A stretch of 14,536 bases of DNA from Rickettsia typhi (GCA_945861605.1 CAMAVG010000014.1:1-14536); one strand, 5' to 3'; positions 1-7,369 are shown, counted from the first letter of the stretch. Translations and numbers: made by a program. Notes: a model not told the origin generated them from the sequence alone.

Positions 1-1
1 C

Positions 2-82
2 GATAACTTCGGCGTTGAACTTCTATTTGATAACAAACTCACACTGGAAGAAAAAATTCTCTCAGAACAATTTTCAATATAA
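2..82 (+). CDS. C-terminal tail of an unidentified upstream gene (partial)
   Basis: An open frame enters from the left edge and ends in TAA at 80-82, one base before the gmk start codon. Only 26 residues are visible, ending in SEQFSI, and they are mostly hydrophilic. I do not recognise the protein. The one-base spacing to gmk, with no recognisable terminator or promoter between them, is what a co-transcribed upstream gene would give. In many alphaproteobacteria gmk follows a yicC-like gene, but this tail does not obviously look like a YicC C-terminus. The reading frame is real but too short to be certain it is coding. Confidence 0.5.
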   Translation, partial: DNFGVELLFDNKLTLEEKILSEQFSI

Positions 83-83
83 A

Positions 84-752
84 ATGCACTTTATAGTAAT
101 ATCATCGCCATCTGGTGGCGGAAAAACAACAATTTGTAACATGCTAATGAACGATTCCCGTTCACCCGTTGCAAACCAAGTAAAATTCTCCATTTCGGCG
201 ACAACCCGCCAAAAAAGAGGAAGCGAAACCAACGGCAAGGAATACTTCTTCCTTTCAAACGATGAATTCTCACAAATGATTTCGCAAAACGAATTCCTTG
301 AGAACGCGGAAATCTGCGGCAACTTTTACGGAACTCCAAAAAGCGAAATTTCCAAAACCCACCACACACTTTTCGATATCGACTTCCAAGGCTTCATTCA
401 AATTCAAGAAAACGCAAAAAACAATTTGCTTAGCATCTTCCTTTTACCCCCATCCCTCAACGCACTTCAAAACCGTCTTGAACAACGCGGCGATATTTCC
501 AAAGAAATAATTCACGAAAGAATGCAAAACGCAATTTTGGATATTTCCCATTCCAAAAACTACGAATATATCATCACGAACAACACAATCGAAGAAACAT
601 TCCAAGCGGTCTGCTCCATTGTGAATTTCAAAATCAACGGCAACGAAAATTCCACGCACACAAAAATTCTTCAAAACAGTCAATTAATCCAAACCCTTCA
701 AACAAATAATGTTGAAGAATATTTAAAGGAAGCACAATTATGCACATTGTAA
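84..752 (+). CDS. gmk: Guanylate kinase
   Basis: Cytosolic enzyme that phosphorylates GMP to GDP with ATP, essential for guanine nucleotide supply. The 222-residue protein shows the family motifs in order: P-loop SSPSGGGKTT at residues 7-16, the GMP-binding stretch SATTRQKRGSE near 38-48 followed by GKEYFF, FLENAEICGNFYGTP near 71-85, the DIDFQG block at 98-103 (usually DIDWQG), and PPSLNALQNRLEQRG near 122-136. I chose the ATG at 84, not the in-frame ATG at 15, because the family begins a few residues before the P-loop, and because the upstream gene ends at 82. No clear ribosome binding site precedes it. The C-terminus runs about 15-20 residues beyond the usual length, and its last codons overlap the next gene by 13 bases, which suggests translational coupling. 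Confidence 0.96.
   Translation: MHFIVISSPSGGGKTTICNMLMNDSRSPVANQVKFSISATTRQKRGSETNGKEYFFLSNDEFSQMISQNEFLENAEICGNFYGTPKSEISKTHHTLFDIDFQGFIQIQENAKNNLLSIFLLPPSLNALQNRLEQRGDISKEIIHERMQNAILDISHSKNYEYIITNNTIEETFQAVCSIVNFKINGNENSTHTKILQNSQLIQTLQTNNVEEYLKEAQLCTL
725..732 (+). promoter_or_regulatory. Ribosome binding site for the FtsA-like gene
   Basis: The sequence AAAGGAAG lies inside the end of gmk, seven bases upstream of the ATG at 740. It is one of the few convincing Shine-Dalgarno sites in the window and supports translation of the overlapping downstream gene from this ATG. Confidence 0.6.
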
Positions 753-1705
753 CAATCGGCGTTGAATCAATTTCAATATCTTCAGAATCCACAAACAACA
801 CAACAACCGTTCAACTTTATGGCATTTCCGGCGATGACATAACCAACAAGGAAGACCTTCAAACCAGCATAAACCGCCTTATCGACAAACACGAAAACGA
901 ATTCTCACTTCAAGTTGAAGAAGTTGAAATCATTTGCGATGTCCTTGGACACGAGATAATCAAAGCACCAAAACTACAAAAACTCCCAACACCAATCGGC
1001 AAGGTAATCACACATTCATTCACAATGAAAACCTGCAAAATCTACGAAACATTCAACGATATGGAATTAAATGTTTTGATCTCCTGCTTCACAAATGTCG
1101 GCGTAAATGTTGAGAAAGTCTGGTCGTTCTTCAGTCTATTCACACGCAACGCCAAACACTTAATAGACTCACAAAAAATCGGAGTCATCCACATCGCAAA
1201 ACAAATCACACTCTACACATTCGACGGAGCCGGCAGCCTCAAGGATATCTATCGCATAAACCGCGGTCTAAGCGACATCATTCAATACATAACATTAGCA
1301 ACAACAGCCAAATTCCCGCACCTCACACGAAGGGCAGTCACATTGGTCATGCAACACTTCATCTGCTTCAGCGAACTTGATATGATCGAAAAAATTCATA
1401 CTGCAAAAGGCATGAACAAGGAACTCATGACCGTCGTCAACTACGAAACCGTTAAGTTTGTCTCGCAATTGCTTTTAAGATATTTACGCCAAATTTGGAC
1501 AGACATCAACCCACCACAAGATTGCAAAACAATCATAATTCACACACAAAGAGAATTCACACAGAACATTCAAAATGTTTTATCAATCGTCTCAAGCCAA
1601 GATGTCATAACAGTTAACAAGGATTGGATCAAACCAAATGTTGAAATCAAAGAAAAGACTGGCTTACTAAAGGAGATTTTGAGGATATTCTCAAAGAAAT
1701 TTTAG
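740..1705 (+). CDS. Degenerate FtsA-like actin-fold protein
   Basis: 321 residues. No catalytic motif is intact, but the whole-length layout resembles FtsA, the actin-like protein that tethers FtsZ to the inner membrane. Residues 1-60 match the FtsA start in shape (beta strand TIGVES, then LYGISGDDI and a helix). Residues 85-185 match the FtsA 1C-to-2A region: a strand, NVLISCFTNVGVNVEKVW, a helix, then IGVIHIAKQITLYTFDGAG where FtsA has its DIGGGT phosphate loop. Residues 263-292 (KTIIIHTQREFTQNIQNVL) occupy the place of the C-terminal GG adenosine loop. The final residues, GLLKEILRIFSKKF, resemble the amphipathic membrane-targeting helix that ends FtsA. The glycines and acidic residues that bind ATP are missing in all three loops, so it may not bind nucleotide. 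It overlaps gmk by 13 bases. The fold call is inferred from remembered family patterns; a PilM-like or unrelated protein remains possible. Confidence 0.5.
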   Translation: MHIVTIGVESISISSESTNNTTTVQLYGISGDDITNKEDLQTSINRLIDKHENEFSLQVEEVEIICDVLGHEIIKAPKLQKLPTPIGKVITHSFTMKTCKIYETFNDMELNVLISCFTNVGVNVEKVWSFFSLFTRNAKHLIDSQKIGVIHIAKQITLYTFDGAGSLKDIYRINRGLSDIIQYITLATTAKFPHLTRRAVTLVMQHFICFSELDMIEKIHTAKGMNKELMTVVNYETVKFVSQLLLRYLRQIWTDINPPQDCKTIIIHTQREFTQNIQNVLSIVSSQDVITVNKDWIKPNVEIKEKTGLLKEILRIFSKKF

Positions 1706-1749
1706 GATTTAGGAAGTTTTCATTCCAAGAAATGCGCGTGGAGAGAAAA

Positions 1750-1773
1750 GTGTGTGGATTTGCACCCACACAC
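1750..1773 (-). terminator. Hairpin, likely terminator of the small exported-protein gene
   Basis: A perfect 8-bp stem, GTGTGTGG paired with CCACACAC, encloses an 8-base loop. Read on the - strand it lies 19 bases past the stop codon of the small gene and is followed by TTTTCTCT, a short U-rich tract. Read on the + strand it lies 45 bases after the FtsA-like gene and could help termination there too. The U-tract is modest, hence the moderate confidence. Confidence 0.45.
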
Positions 1774-1779
1774 GATAGC

Positions 1780-1801
1780 ATAAGCAAAAGCTTATTTTTT
1801 T
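1780..1801 (+). terminator. Rho-independent terminator of the gmk / FtsA-like operon
   Basis: ATAAGC and GCTTAT pair across an AAAA loop, and the T-run 1795-1801 begins with the last base of the stem. This is a compact intrinsic terminator in the + direction, about 75 bases after the FtsA-like stop codon. Its 3' arm and T-run overlap the last codons of the convergent small gene, so the two transcription units share a very tight junction. Confidence 0.55.
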
Positions 1802-2007
1802 GCAGCAACAGGAGCAGCAGCTTTAGCAGCTTCAGCAGCAGGTGCAGCTTTAACTTCTTTTGCAGCAACTGGAGCAGCAGCTTTAACAGCAGCAGGAGCA
1901 GCTTTAACAGCAGCAACTGGAGCAGCAGCAGGAGCTTTTACAGCTTCAGCAGCAAAAACAGAAGAAGATAGGATTACAGCAGCAGTAGCGATTTTGAAGA
2001 ATGACAT
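1792..2007 (-). CDS. Small exported Ala/Lys/Pro-rich repeat protein
   Basis: 71 residues. The N-terminus is a good Sec signal peptide: K5, a hydrophobic run over residues 6-18, and a likely cleavage after VFA (residue 19). The mature part, about 52 residues, is low-complexity Ala, Lys, Pro and Val with eight lysines and three glutamates, so it is basic. It contains an imperfect tandem duplication: VKAAPAA at 34-40 and 52-58, and KAAAPVAAK at 42-50 and 62-70. There is no cysteine, no lipobox and no second membrane segment. It follows gltX by 76 bases and has its own probable promoter and terminator. I do not recognise a family. The composition recalls small periplasmic acid-shock-type proteins and Lys/Ala/Pro-rich wall-interacting tails, but no function can be assigned. 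The GCA/GCT-rich repeats stand out from the AT-rich neighbours. Confidence 0.75.
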   Translation of the reverse strand: MSFFKIATAAVILSSSVFAAEAVKAPAAAPVAAVKAAPAAVKAAAPVAAKEVKAAPAAEAAKAAAPVAAKK

Positions 2008-2035
2008 TTTTTTATTAAAAAATTAATTTAATTAA

Positions 2036-2064
2036 ATTCGCGAAATAAATAAAGTTATTGTCAA
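2036..2064 (-). promoter_or_regulatory. Possible promoter of the small exported-protein gene
   Basis: On the - strand a perfect -35 box TTGACA (2059-2064) lies 20 bases after the gltX stop. The bases at the normal -10 distance read GCGAAT (2036-2041), a poor match that keeps only the last three consensus positions. The geometry would give a leader of roughly 20 bases before the ATG at 2007. The same ten bases, ACTTGACAAT, form the -35 region of the virB4 promoter. Confidence 0.4.
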
Positions 2065-2083
2065 GTATTTTTTTTATTTTTTT

Positions 2084-3409
2084 TCACAAAATACGCTTTT
2101 TTGCTTCCTCAAAACCAATGACCGCAATTATGTCAAAAATGCCAATCGAAGAAACCTCACAAATTAATGCCATGCGAAATGTTTGCCCAATATCCTTAAA
2201 TTTCAAGCCGTTTTCATCAAGGAATATCTTGAATTCATCGTGAAGGTTTTCGTTTTTTGCATTTTTCAAGAAGTTTTGAATGTGCTCAAGTTTGTCTTGC
2301 TCAATATTTTGCGGTTTTATGAAATCTTTTTTGAAAAAACGAATCACAGCAATGAGTTCAAGCATTGTTTTTGCACGATTCTTCGCCAAATTCAAAGCAA
2401 GTTCCGGATTGAGAATCGCATCAAAATTGAAGTTGTAATCGTTTTGTAGAACTTCAATAAGCCTTTGATTCGGCAAAGTTTTAATGAAAAATTCATTCAC
2501 AGATTGCAACTTTGCAAAATCAAACCTTGAAGGAGAACGCCCTATTCCTTCAAGTGAAAATTCCACCAATGCCTGTTCATCATTCATAATTTCATCATTT
2601 CCGCTTCCCCAACCAAGGCGAAGTAAATACGCGCGAATTGCCTCTGGAAGATACCCCTGTGTTTTGTATTCCATTGTTGAAATTGCACCGTGGCGTTTGG
2701 AAAGTTTTGAACCGTCATCGCCGTGAATTAGTGGAATATGTGCAAATGTTGGAAGTTGTGCATTGAGTGCGTTATAAACCAAAATTTGCTTTGCGGTGTT
2801 TGTAAGGTGGTCGACTCCACGAATTACATGCGTAATTTCCATGTCGATATCATCACAAACAACGGCGAACATATAAATTGGGGAAGAATCGCTTCTTGCC
2901 AAAACGAAATCTTCAATTGTATCAGTGTTGATTACAACATCGCCTTGAACGGAATCGTGAATTATAACATTCACACCAGCTTGAATCTTCAAACGCACAA
3001 CGGGGGTTATTCCCTCCACTTTTGTTTCATCTTGCGGGGAATATCTGTGAATATACCTTGTGTTTTGAGCAATCGCCACTTCCTTTCGTTTGGAAATTTC
3101 TTCTTCGGAAATAAATGAATAATAGGCAATGCCTTTTTGAAGAAGTTCCTCAATTTTTTCTTTGTAGAGTTCCCCTCGTTTTGATTGATACTCAATTTTT
3201 TCGTCCGATTCCATTCCAAGCCAAGAAAGTCCGTCCGTTATGGCATCATAGGATTCCCTCGTGTTTCTGGCTTCATCTGTGTCTTCAATGCGGATTAAGA
3301 ACTGTCCGCCGTGTTTTTTTGCGAAAAGATAATTAAAAAGTGCCGTTCTTGCCGTCCCGATATGAAGGAGACCCGTTGGTGATGGTGCGATGCGTGTTCT
3401 AACTTTCAT
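2084..3409 (-). CDS. gltX: Glutamyl-tRNA synthetase
   Basis: Class I aminoacyl-tRNA synthetase that charges tRNA(Glu), and in many bacteria without GlnRS also tRNA(Gln) for later amidation. The 441-residue protein carries PSPTGLLHIGTA at residues 9-20 (HIGH signature, here LHIG), the IEDTD block at 41-45, the HVIRGVDHL block at 194-202, and KLSKRHGA at 235-242 (KMSKS signature). The C-terminal anticodon-binding region is present but divergent, and the protein is somewhat shorter than the common 465-480 residues. The cysteines that bind zinc in some GluRS enzymes are absent (YYSFIS at 96-101), a loss seen in several bacterial lineages. The next gene upstream (HAD protein) ends 49 bases before the start and no convincing promoter lies between, so read-through from the virB4 unit is likely. 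No Shine-Dalgarno is visible. Alphaproteobacteria often have two gltX copies; which one this is cannot be told from the window. Confidence 0.97.
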   Translation of the reverse strand: MKVRTRIAPSPTGLLHIGTARTALFNYLFAKKHGGQFLIRIEDTDEARNTRESYDAITDGLSWLGMESDEKIEYQSKRGELYKEKIEELLQKGIAYYSFISEEEISKRKEVAIAQNTRYIHRYSPQDETKVEGITPVVRLKIQAGVNVIIHDSVQGDVVINTDTIEDFVLARSDSSPIYMFAVVCDDIDMEITHVIRGVDHLTNTAKQILVYNALNAQLPTFAHIPLIHGDDGSKLSKRHGAISTMEYKTQGYLPEAIRAYLLRLGWGSGNDEIMNDEQALVEFSLEGIGRSPSRFDFAKLQSVNEFFIKTLPNQRLIEVLQNDYNFNFDAILNPELALNLAKNRAKTMLELIAVIRFFKKDFIKPQNIEQDKLEHIQNFLKNAKNENLHDEFKIFLDENGLKFKDIGQTFRMALICEVSSIGIFDIIAVIGFEEAKKRIL

Positions 3410-3458
3410 TTGGGGTAATAAATTTTATATCAACTTTGTGTGTGAATATTTTTGTTAT

Positions 3459-4934
3459 TCAAGAAGTTTTTACCCTCTCCCAAGTTTTCTTATCCAAAAA
3501 TTTTAAATATTTTCCAAGTGTAGCAAAGAAGTGTTGCGACTGCGGGAATATATGGCGTTGCATTTCTTCGTTTGTAATGGATTTCATTTCGTCGATGATT
3601 TCAAGTGGATTTGGTTTTGAAAGCCAAACGGATGCCGTTGAATTTGAAATTACTTTCTCCAGCGAATGATGAACTTGCGTGTAATTCTTAATTTTCGAAC
3701 CAAGTAGACTTTGAAGGAAATCCTTTGTGCCATTGCTTAGTGTAAAATCATAAACACTTTGCGTTTTCAAGAAGTTGCATTTCTCGATAATCTCCTTGCG
3801 AAGATTTAACGCATTGATTTCAATTTCCGGCCAAATTGCAGATAGCCTTGCAATGTCGTTTTCGGGCGTAATTGTGCTTGGAACACCAAAACAGAATGTG
3901 AGAATATGAGCAAAGTTTTCCTTTGAAACATTTTGCTTGAGGATTCGAAGATCGTCAAATGTTCGCACGGATGAAGCGTAGACTTGGGAAATGTCTATTT
4001 CGCAATATTTCACCGATTCCTTGCTGAAATACGAATAGACCTCCGAAAACAAGTGGAATATTCCGTTGCCGTGTCCTTCGTTTATCAAAAAAATGGGATT
4101 TTCCTTTTTTTCTTTCAGGATCTCCATCGCGAGTTTATACACAAATGGAAATGTTACGATGAATTTTCGCTTTTGTGGAATCGTTGGTTCACAGATAATA
4201 TTTCCAACTGATGCAAACAGTGCGGAATTCAAAATATTTTTCTCAAGGCAGAATTTCTTTTGATTTACCACACTTGAAAGTGCATGCAACGGGCGTTGAA
4301 TATGAATTGGTTTAATGCCGTGTTTTCTTGCTTGGTGGATATCAGCTTTTATTGAATCGCCGATATGAAGGATTCTATGCGGTGCAACATTCATTTCAAA
4401 AATGAGCTTTTTATAAAGCCCGCCTTGATGTTTGGAGAGGTTCTCCTCGCTGGAAATATACAATTTTTCGTAAGTGTTGTATCCATTCTTTCGTAAAATT
4501 TCTTCAATAACCGCACGCGGATATGTTATATCGCTTGTGAATATTATTCGTTTGTTTAAATTTACCGCGAATTTATAAAGTTTGAAGATATATTGCCTTT
4601 TGCGGCAGATATCAAGATCAAAGCCAAGCTCAATTTCAACGGCCTTGTCTTTATCAATGTGAATATGTTCGTATATGTCGTTAATTGTGATTTCCTCCTT
4701 AAGGTGTTTTTTGTGGATTAAATCGTTTCTTGTGTTTCTTTCGGCGCGAATTCTTACTTTTGCAAATTTCTTGTTTGGAATTAGCTTTTCAACAATTTTG
4801 TACATCTCATTATGATGCAAAAACGGACGAACGATTGCCGTGTCAAAGATATCAAACGAAACAACTTCGCATTCTTTGATCTTTTGAAATGGGTCACATT
4901 GTTCAATGTTTAAAATTTTGTGAAACATATTCAT
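3459..4934 (-). CDS. HAD-superfamily hydrolase with an uncharacterised C-terminal half
   Basis: 491 residues. Residues about 20-215 form a HAD phosphatase-like domain with all motifs in order: motif I SFDIFDT at 26-32 (nucleophile D28), motif II FTSD at 132-135, motif III K168 within SKHQGGLYKK, and motif IV HIGDSIKAD at 190-198 (D193, D198). The pattern resembles the large-HAD group COG5610, often seen near polysaccharide or glycosyltransferase genes; no such gene is visible here. At the second Asp position of motif I there is F30, a dehalogenase-like feature. Residues 216-491 contain no motif I recognise, no signal peptide and no clear membrane segment. The start codon overlaps the virB4 stop as ATGA (4931-4934), so translation is probably coupled and the two are one transcription unit. 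A second ATG lies two codons later. The substrate is unknown; a link to type IV secretion is inferred only from the overlap. Confidence 0.8.
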   Translation of the reverse strand: MNMFHKILNIEQCDPFQKIKECEVVSFDIFDTAIVRPFLHHNEMYKIVEKLIPNKKFAKVRIRAERNTRNDLIHKKHLKEEITINDIYEHIHIDKDKAVEIELGFDLDICRKRQYIFKLYKFAVNLNKRIIFTSDITYPRAVIEEILRKNGYNTYEKLYISSEENLSKHQGGLYKKLIFEMNVAPHRILHIGDSIKADIHQARKHGIKPIHIQRPLHALSSVVNQKKFCLEKNILNSALFASVGNIICEPTIPQKRKFIVTFPFVYKLAMEILKEKKENPIFLINEGHGNGIFHLFSEVYSYFSKESVKYCEIDISQVYASSVRTFDDLRILKQNVSKENFAHILTFCFGVPSTITPENDIARLSAIWPEIEINALNLRKEIIEKCNFLKTQSVYDFTLSNGTKDFLQSLLGSKIKNYTQVHHSLEKVISNSTASVWLSKPNPLEIIDEMKSITNEEMQRHIFPQSQHFFATLGKYLKFLDKKTWERVKTS

Positions 4935-7315
4935 AGTCTATAAACTTTTTCCAAGAAGATTGGAATCCATGCCTCTGGGTTATCACCAACTTCATTTCTA
5001 ATGTTGCGTAAAAGTTCAACGGTTTCCGCCCTTCCTGAAAGAAGATGAATTGCGTCCATCATTCCAGAGAGGTTAATTCGTGCAATTGCGGTTTTTGTTT
5101 CTTGCTTTACAAGGAAAAAGCGGGAGGCTGGATCAATTGTTTTGACAAGATCGAATTCTTTATCCGAAAGCATAAACATTGATTGGTATGTCGTCGTTGC
5201 ACGCATGTTTGGAAGGAAAATTTGCGTTGCAGTTTGCTGGACGAGGGTATCACTAATTGCGGATTTCGTCGCATCTTCAACGGATTGCGTTGCAAAAACA
5301 ACCATTGCGTTGAGCTTCCTCATAACCTTTAGCCAATCCTTAATTTTTGGTGCAAAGACTGGGTTATCAATCAAAGCCCAAGCTTCATCAAGAACTACAA
5401 TCGTTGGCGTTCCATCAAGGGAAGTCTGAATTCTGTGGAAAAGATATCCAAGGGTTGGTGGAAGAGAGACGGGATCCTGAAGAATTGGTCCCATTTCAAA
5501 ACCAAAAATACTTCCTTTGGAAAAATCAAGATCATCGGTTTCGTTATCAAACATGTTGGATTTCTCGCCTTCTCCATGCCATTTTGCAAGTTTTGATGCA
5601 ATTGAGCCAATGAATTCAGTTCCAAAAAACGAGGCGGCGTTTCTCATTGTTCTTTGTGATTTTGGAAGGCGATATATTCCATCAACTGCTTGGGCGATAG
5701 TCGCGGATTCCTCCGGCGTAATTTGACGAACTTCACTCCCTGTGATTAAATTGGAGAACCACTCAAAAAGAAACGATTTATTCACGGAGTTTTCCGGCAA
5801 GTGCAATGGATTGAAATTCGATTTCTCGGCTGGGTCAAGAACTGAATAATTTCCGCCCAATGCACGAATGAAAATTTCTGCACCGTGGTCTTTATCGAAA
5901 AAGAACATTCGCGGACGAAACTTCTGTGCTTGCGCGCAAAGGAAGTTCATCAAAACTGTTTTACCACCGCCAGTTGGTCCGATAATCATCGTGTGTCCGA
6001 CATCACGCACATGGAAATTGAAAAAGAACGGAGTTCCTGAAATTGTGTTGAATACGGTCACGGCATCACCCCAATGGTTTCCCGTAATTTTCCCCAATGG
6101 GAAGTTGTGCATTGAAGCAAAGCCCGCAAGGTTGAGGGTGTTGATCGTTGCACGGCGGATAATCATCGATTCATTTCCGGGCAATTGCCCCCAAAAACAT
6201 GCTTCCATGTTGATAGTTTCACGCACATTCACAATTCCAATGTTTGTTAATTCAACACCAACCGATGAACAGTTTTTATCAAGATTCTTCTTGGAATCCC
6301 CAATGCACAGAATACTGAGATGATGGTTTCCAAAGGAAAATTTTCCCGAAGTTGCTTCGTCCAATGCACGGGTGATTTCTCCAATTTGTGAAAATGAGGG
6401 ATCCTGCGATTGGATCAACCTTCTTTGTTGAAGTTGCATTTTTCCAATAGCGTTTTGCTTATCAAGATAACTGAAACTTTGGGTAATAATCAATTCAAAT
6501 GGCAGGGTGAGGAAGGCATCAAGCAAACCAGCGTGAGTAGACGGACGATAGTTCTTAAGCGAAACAATTCCCATGTACTTCACATCAATTGCTGAATGTG
6601 ATTCTATTGTTTTTCTTGCGGCGTAGATCCTCGATGTTTGAAGGTATCTATCAATTGTTGTTTTTGGGAGGAGGTACCGTTGTTTTTGAAGACCGCTTGT
6701 CAGCATTCCAAGAAATTCCAACATTTCGCAGTAATAGGACTCACCTTCTTTCTTCACTTGTAAAATTGAGGCATTGTATCCGTTGAATGATTGAAGGACT
6801 TTGTCGACATTTTCCGAAAGTTCGGAGTAGGCATCCGCAAGTGATTGATTGACATCAGAATTTTCTTCGTCTTTGCTAAGTGATGCAGCAATGTTGCTTA
6901 TTGCGTTTGTCATTTTGTTATTCCTTCGAACGATTGTGATGTAATGTTCGTTCACGAATACATATTCCGGTGCGTGGCGGTCTTCCCATTGTTTATTGAG
7001 ATTTTTCGCAAACTTGTTATCAAATTCACCTTTTGGATACGAAGACTGCTTTCTTCGCAAAGTGTGGATATAAATTGTGAAATTCCCCCCGACCATAGCC
7101 TTAAAAAGGTTGTTTCGTAAATCCTTCTTTGCATCGATCTCAACATCATCCGCTGCTTCAAACGCAAAGCCTTCAACTTTGACGATTGAGACAAGATCCT
7201 GCTTTTTAGTGAGGATTGTGTCATCGCTGAAATGGCAGAGGTACGGTATGAAACTTGAAGCAGGAGCTTCCTTTTTCTGAATACCGTGATACTTCGGCAA
7301 GAGCTTACTTAGCAA
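4931..7315 (-). CDS. virB4: Type IV secretion system ATPase VirB4 (Rickettsiales-like)
   Basis: Cytoplasmic ATPase at the inner-membrane base of P-type type IV secretion systems, needed for machine assembly and substrate transfer. The 794-residue protein is the normal size for VirB4 in Rickettsiales. The N-terminal domain (about 1-400) contains MQLQQRR (293-299) and GQLPGN (376-381); the ATPase domain has Walker A GPTGGGKT at 446-453, FFFDKDHGAE at 471-480, FNPLHLP at 501-507, Walker B VVLDEAW at 640-646, and FATQS at 674-678. The wording of these blocks closely resembles rickettsial VirB4 as I remember it. The start is TTG at 7313-7315: it gives the expected N-terminus, and AAAAGA lies just upstream; no in-frame ATG is available nearby. 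It has its own promoter and overlaps the HAD gene by four bases. No virB3, virB6 or other T4SS gene adjoins it, which fits the scattered layout of rickettsial T4SS genes. Confidence 0.96.
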   Translation of the reverse strand: MLSKLLPKYHGIQKKEAPASSFIPYLCHFSDDTILTKKQDLVSIVKVEGFAFEAADDVEIDAKKDLRNNLFKAMVGGNFTIYIHTLRRKQSSYPKGEFDNKFAKNLNKQWEDRHAPEYVFVNEHYITIVRRNNKMTNAISNIAASLSKDEENSDVNQSLADAYSELSENVDKVLQSFNGYNASILQVKKEGESYYCEMLEFLGMLTSGLQKQRYLLPKTTIDRYLQTSRIYAARKTIESHSAIDVKYMGIVSLKNYRPSTHAGLLDAFLTLPFELIITQSFSYLDKQNAIGKMQLQQRRLIQSQDPSFSQIGEITRALDEATSGKFSFGNHHLSILCIGDSKKNLDKNCSSVGVELTNIGIVNVRETINMEACFWGQLPGNESMIIRRATINTLNLAGFASMHNFPLGKITGNHWGDAVTVFNTISGTPFFFNFHVRDVGHTMIIGPTGGGKTVLMNFLCAQAQKFRPRMFFFDKDHGAEIFIRALGGNYSVLDPAEKSNFNPLHLPENSVNKSFLFEWFSNLITGSEVRQITPEESATIAQAVDGIYRLPKSQRTMRNAASFFGTEFIGSIASKLAKWHGEGEKSNMFDNETDDLDFSKGSIFGFEMGPILQDPVSLPPTLGYLFHRIQTSLDGTPTIVVLDEAWALIDNPVFAPKIKDWLKVMRKLNAMVVFATQSVEDATKSAISDTLVQQTATQIFLPNMRATTTYQSMFMLSDKEFDLVKTIDPASRFFLVKQETKTAIARINLSGMMDAIHLLSGRAETVELLRNIRNEVGDNPEAWIPIFLEKVYRL

Positions 7316-7340
7316 AGTCTTTTCATAAATTTATATTCAA

Positions 7341-7369
7341 AACATAGAAAACACTTTGCAAATTGTCAA
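7341..7369 (-). promoter_or_regulatory. Sigma70-type promoter of the virB4-HAD(-gltX) unit
   Basis: Read on the - strand, a perfect -35 TTGACA (7364-7369) is separated by exactly 17 bases from a -10 TATGTT (7341-7346, four of six matches including the key T-A and final T). Transcription would begin near 7334, leaving about 18-20 bases before the TTG start of virB4. It sits between the cysN stop (7403) and virB4, so it separates the cys operon from the virB4 unit. No strong terminator is visible between cysN and this promoter, so some cys read-through is possible. Confidence 0.65.

Noticed and set aside
15..83. Longer guanylate kinase start at the ATG at 15
   Set aside because: It would add 23 residues before the P-loop with no family counterpart and would overlap the frame that ends at 82.
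1732..1971. Serine-rich + strand open frame
   Set aside because: It is the antisense of the GCA/GCT repeats of the small Ala-rich gene and runs through the terminator region; it has no start context of its own.
2068..2084. Long T-run as a terminator
   Set aside because: On the + strand, where it is T-rich, no gene precedes it; on the - strand, after gltX, it reads as A-rich and has no hairpin.
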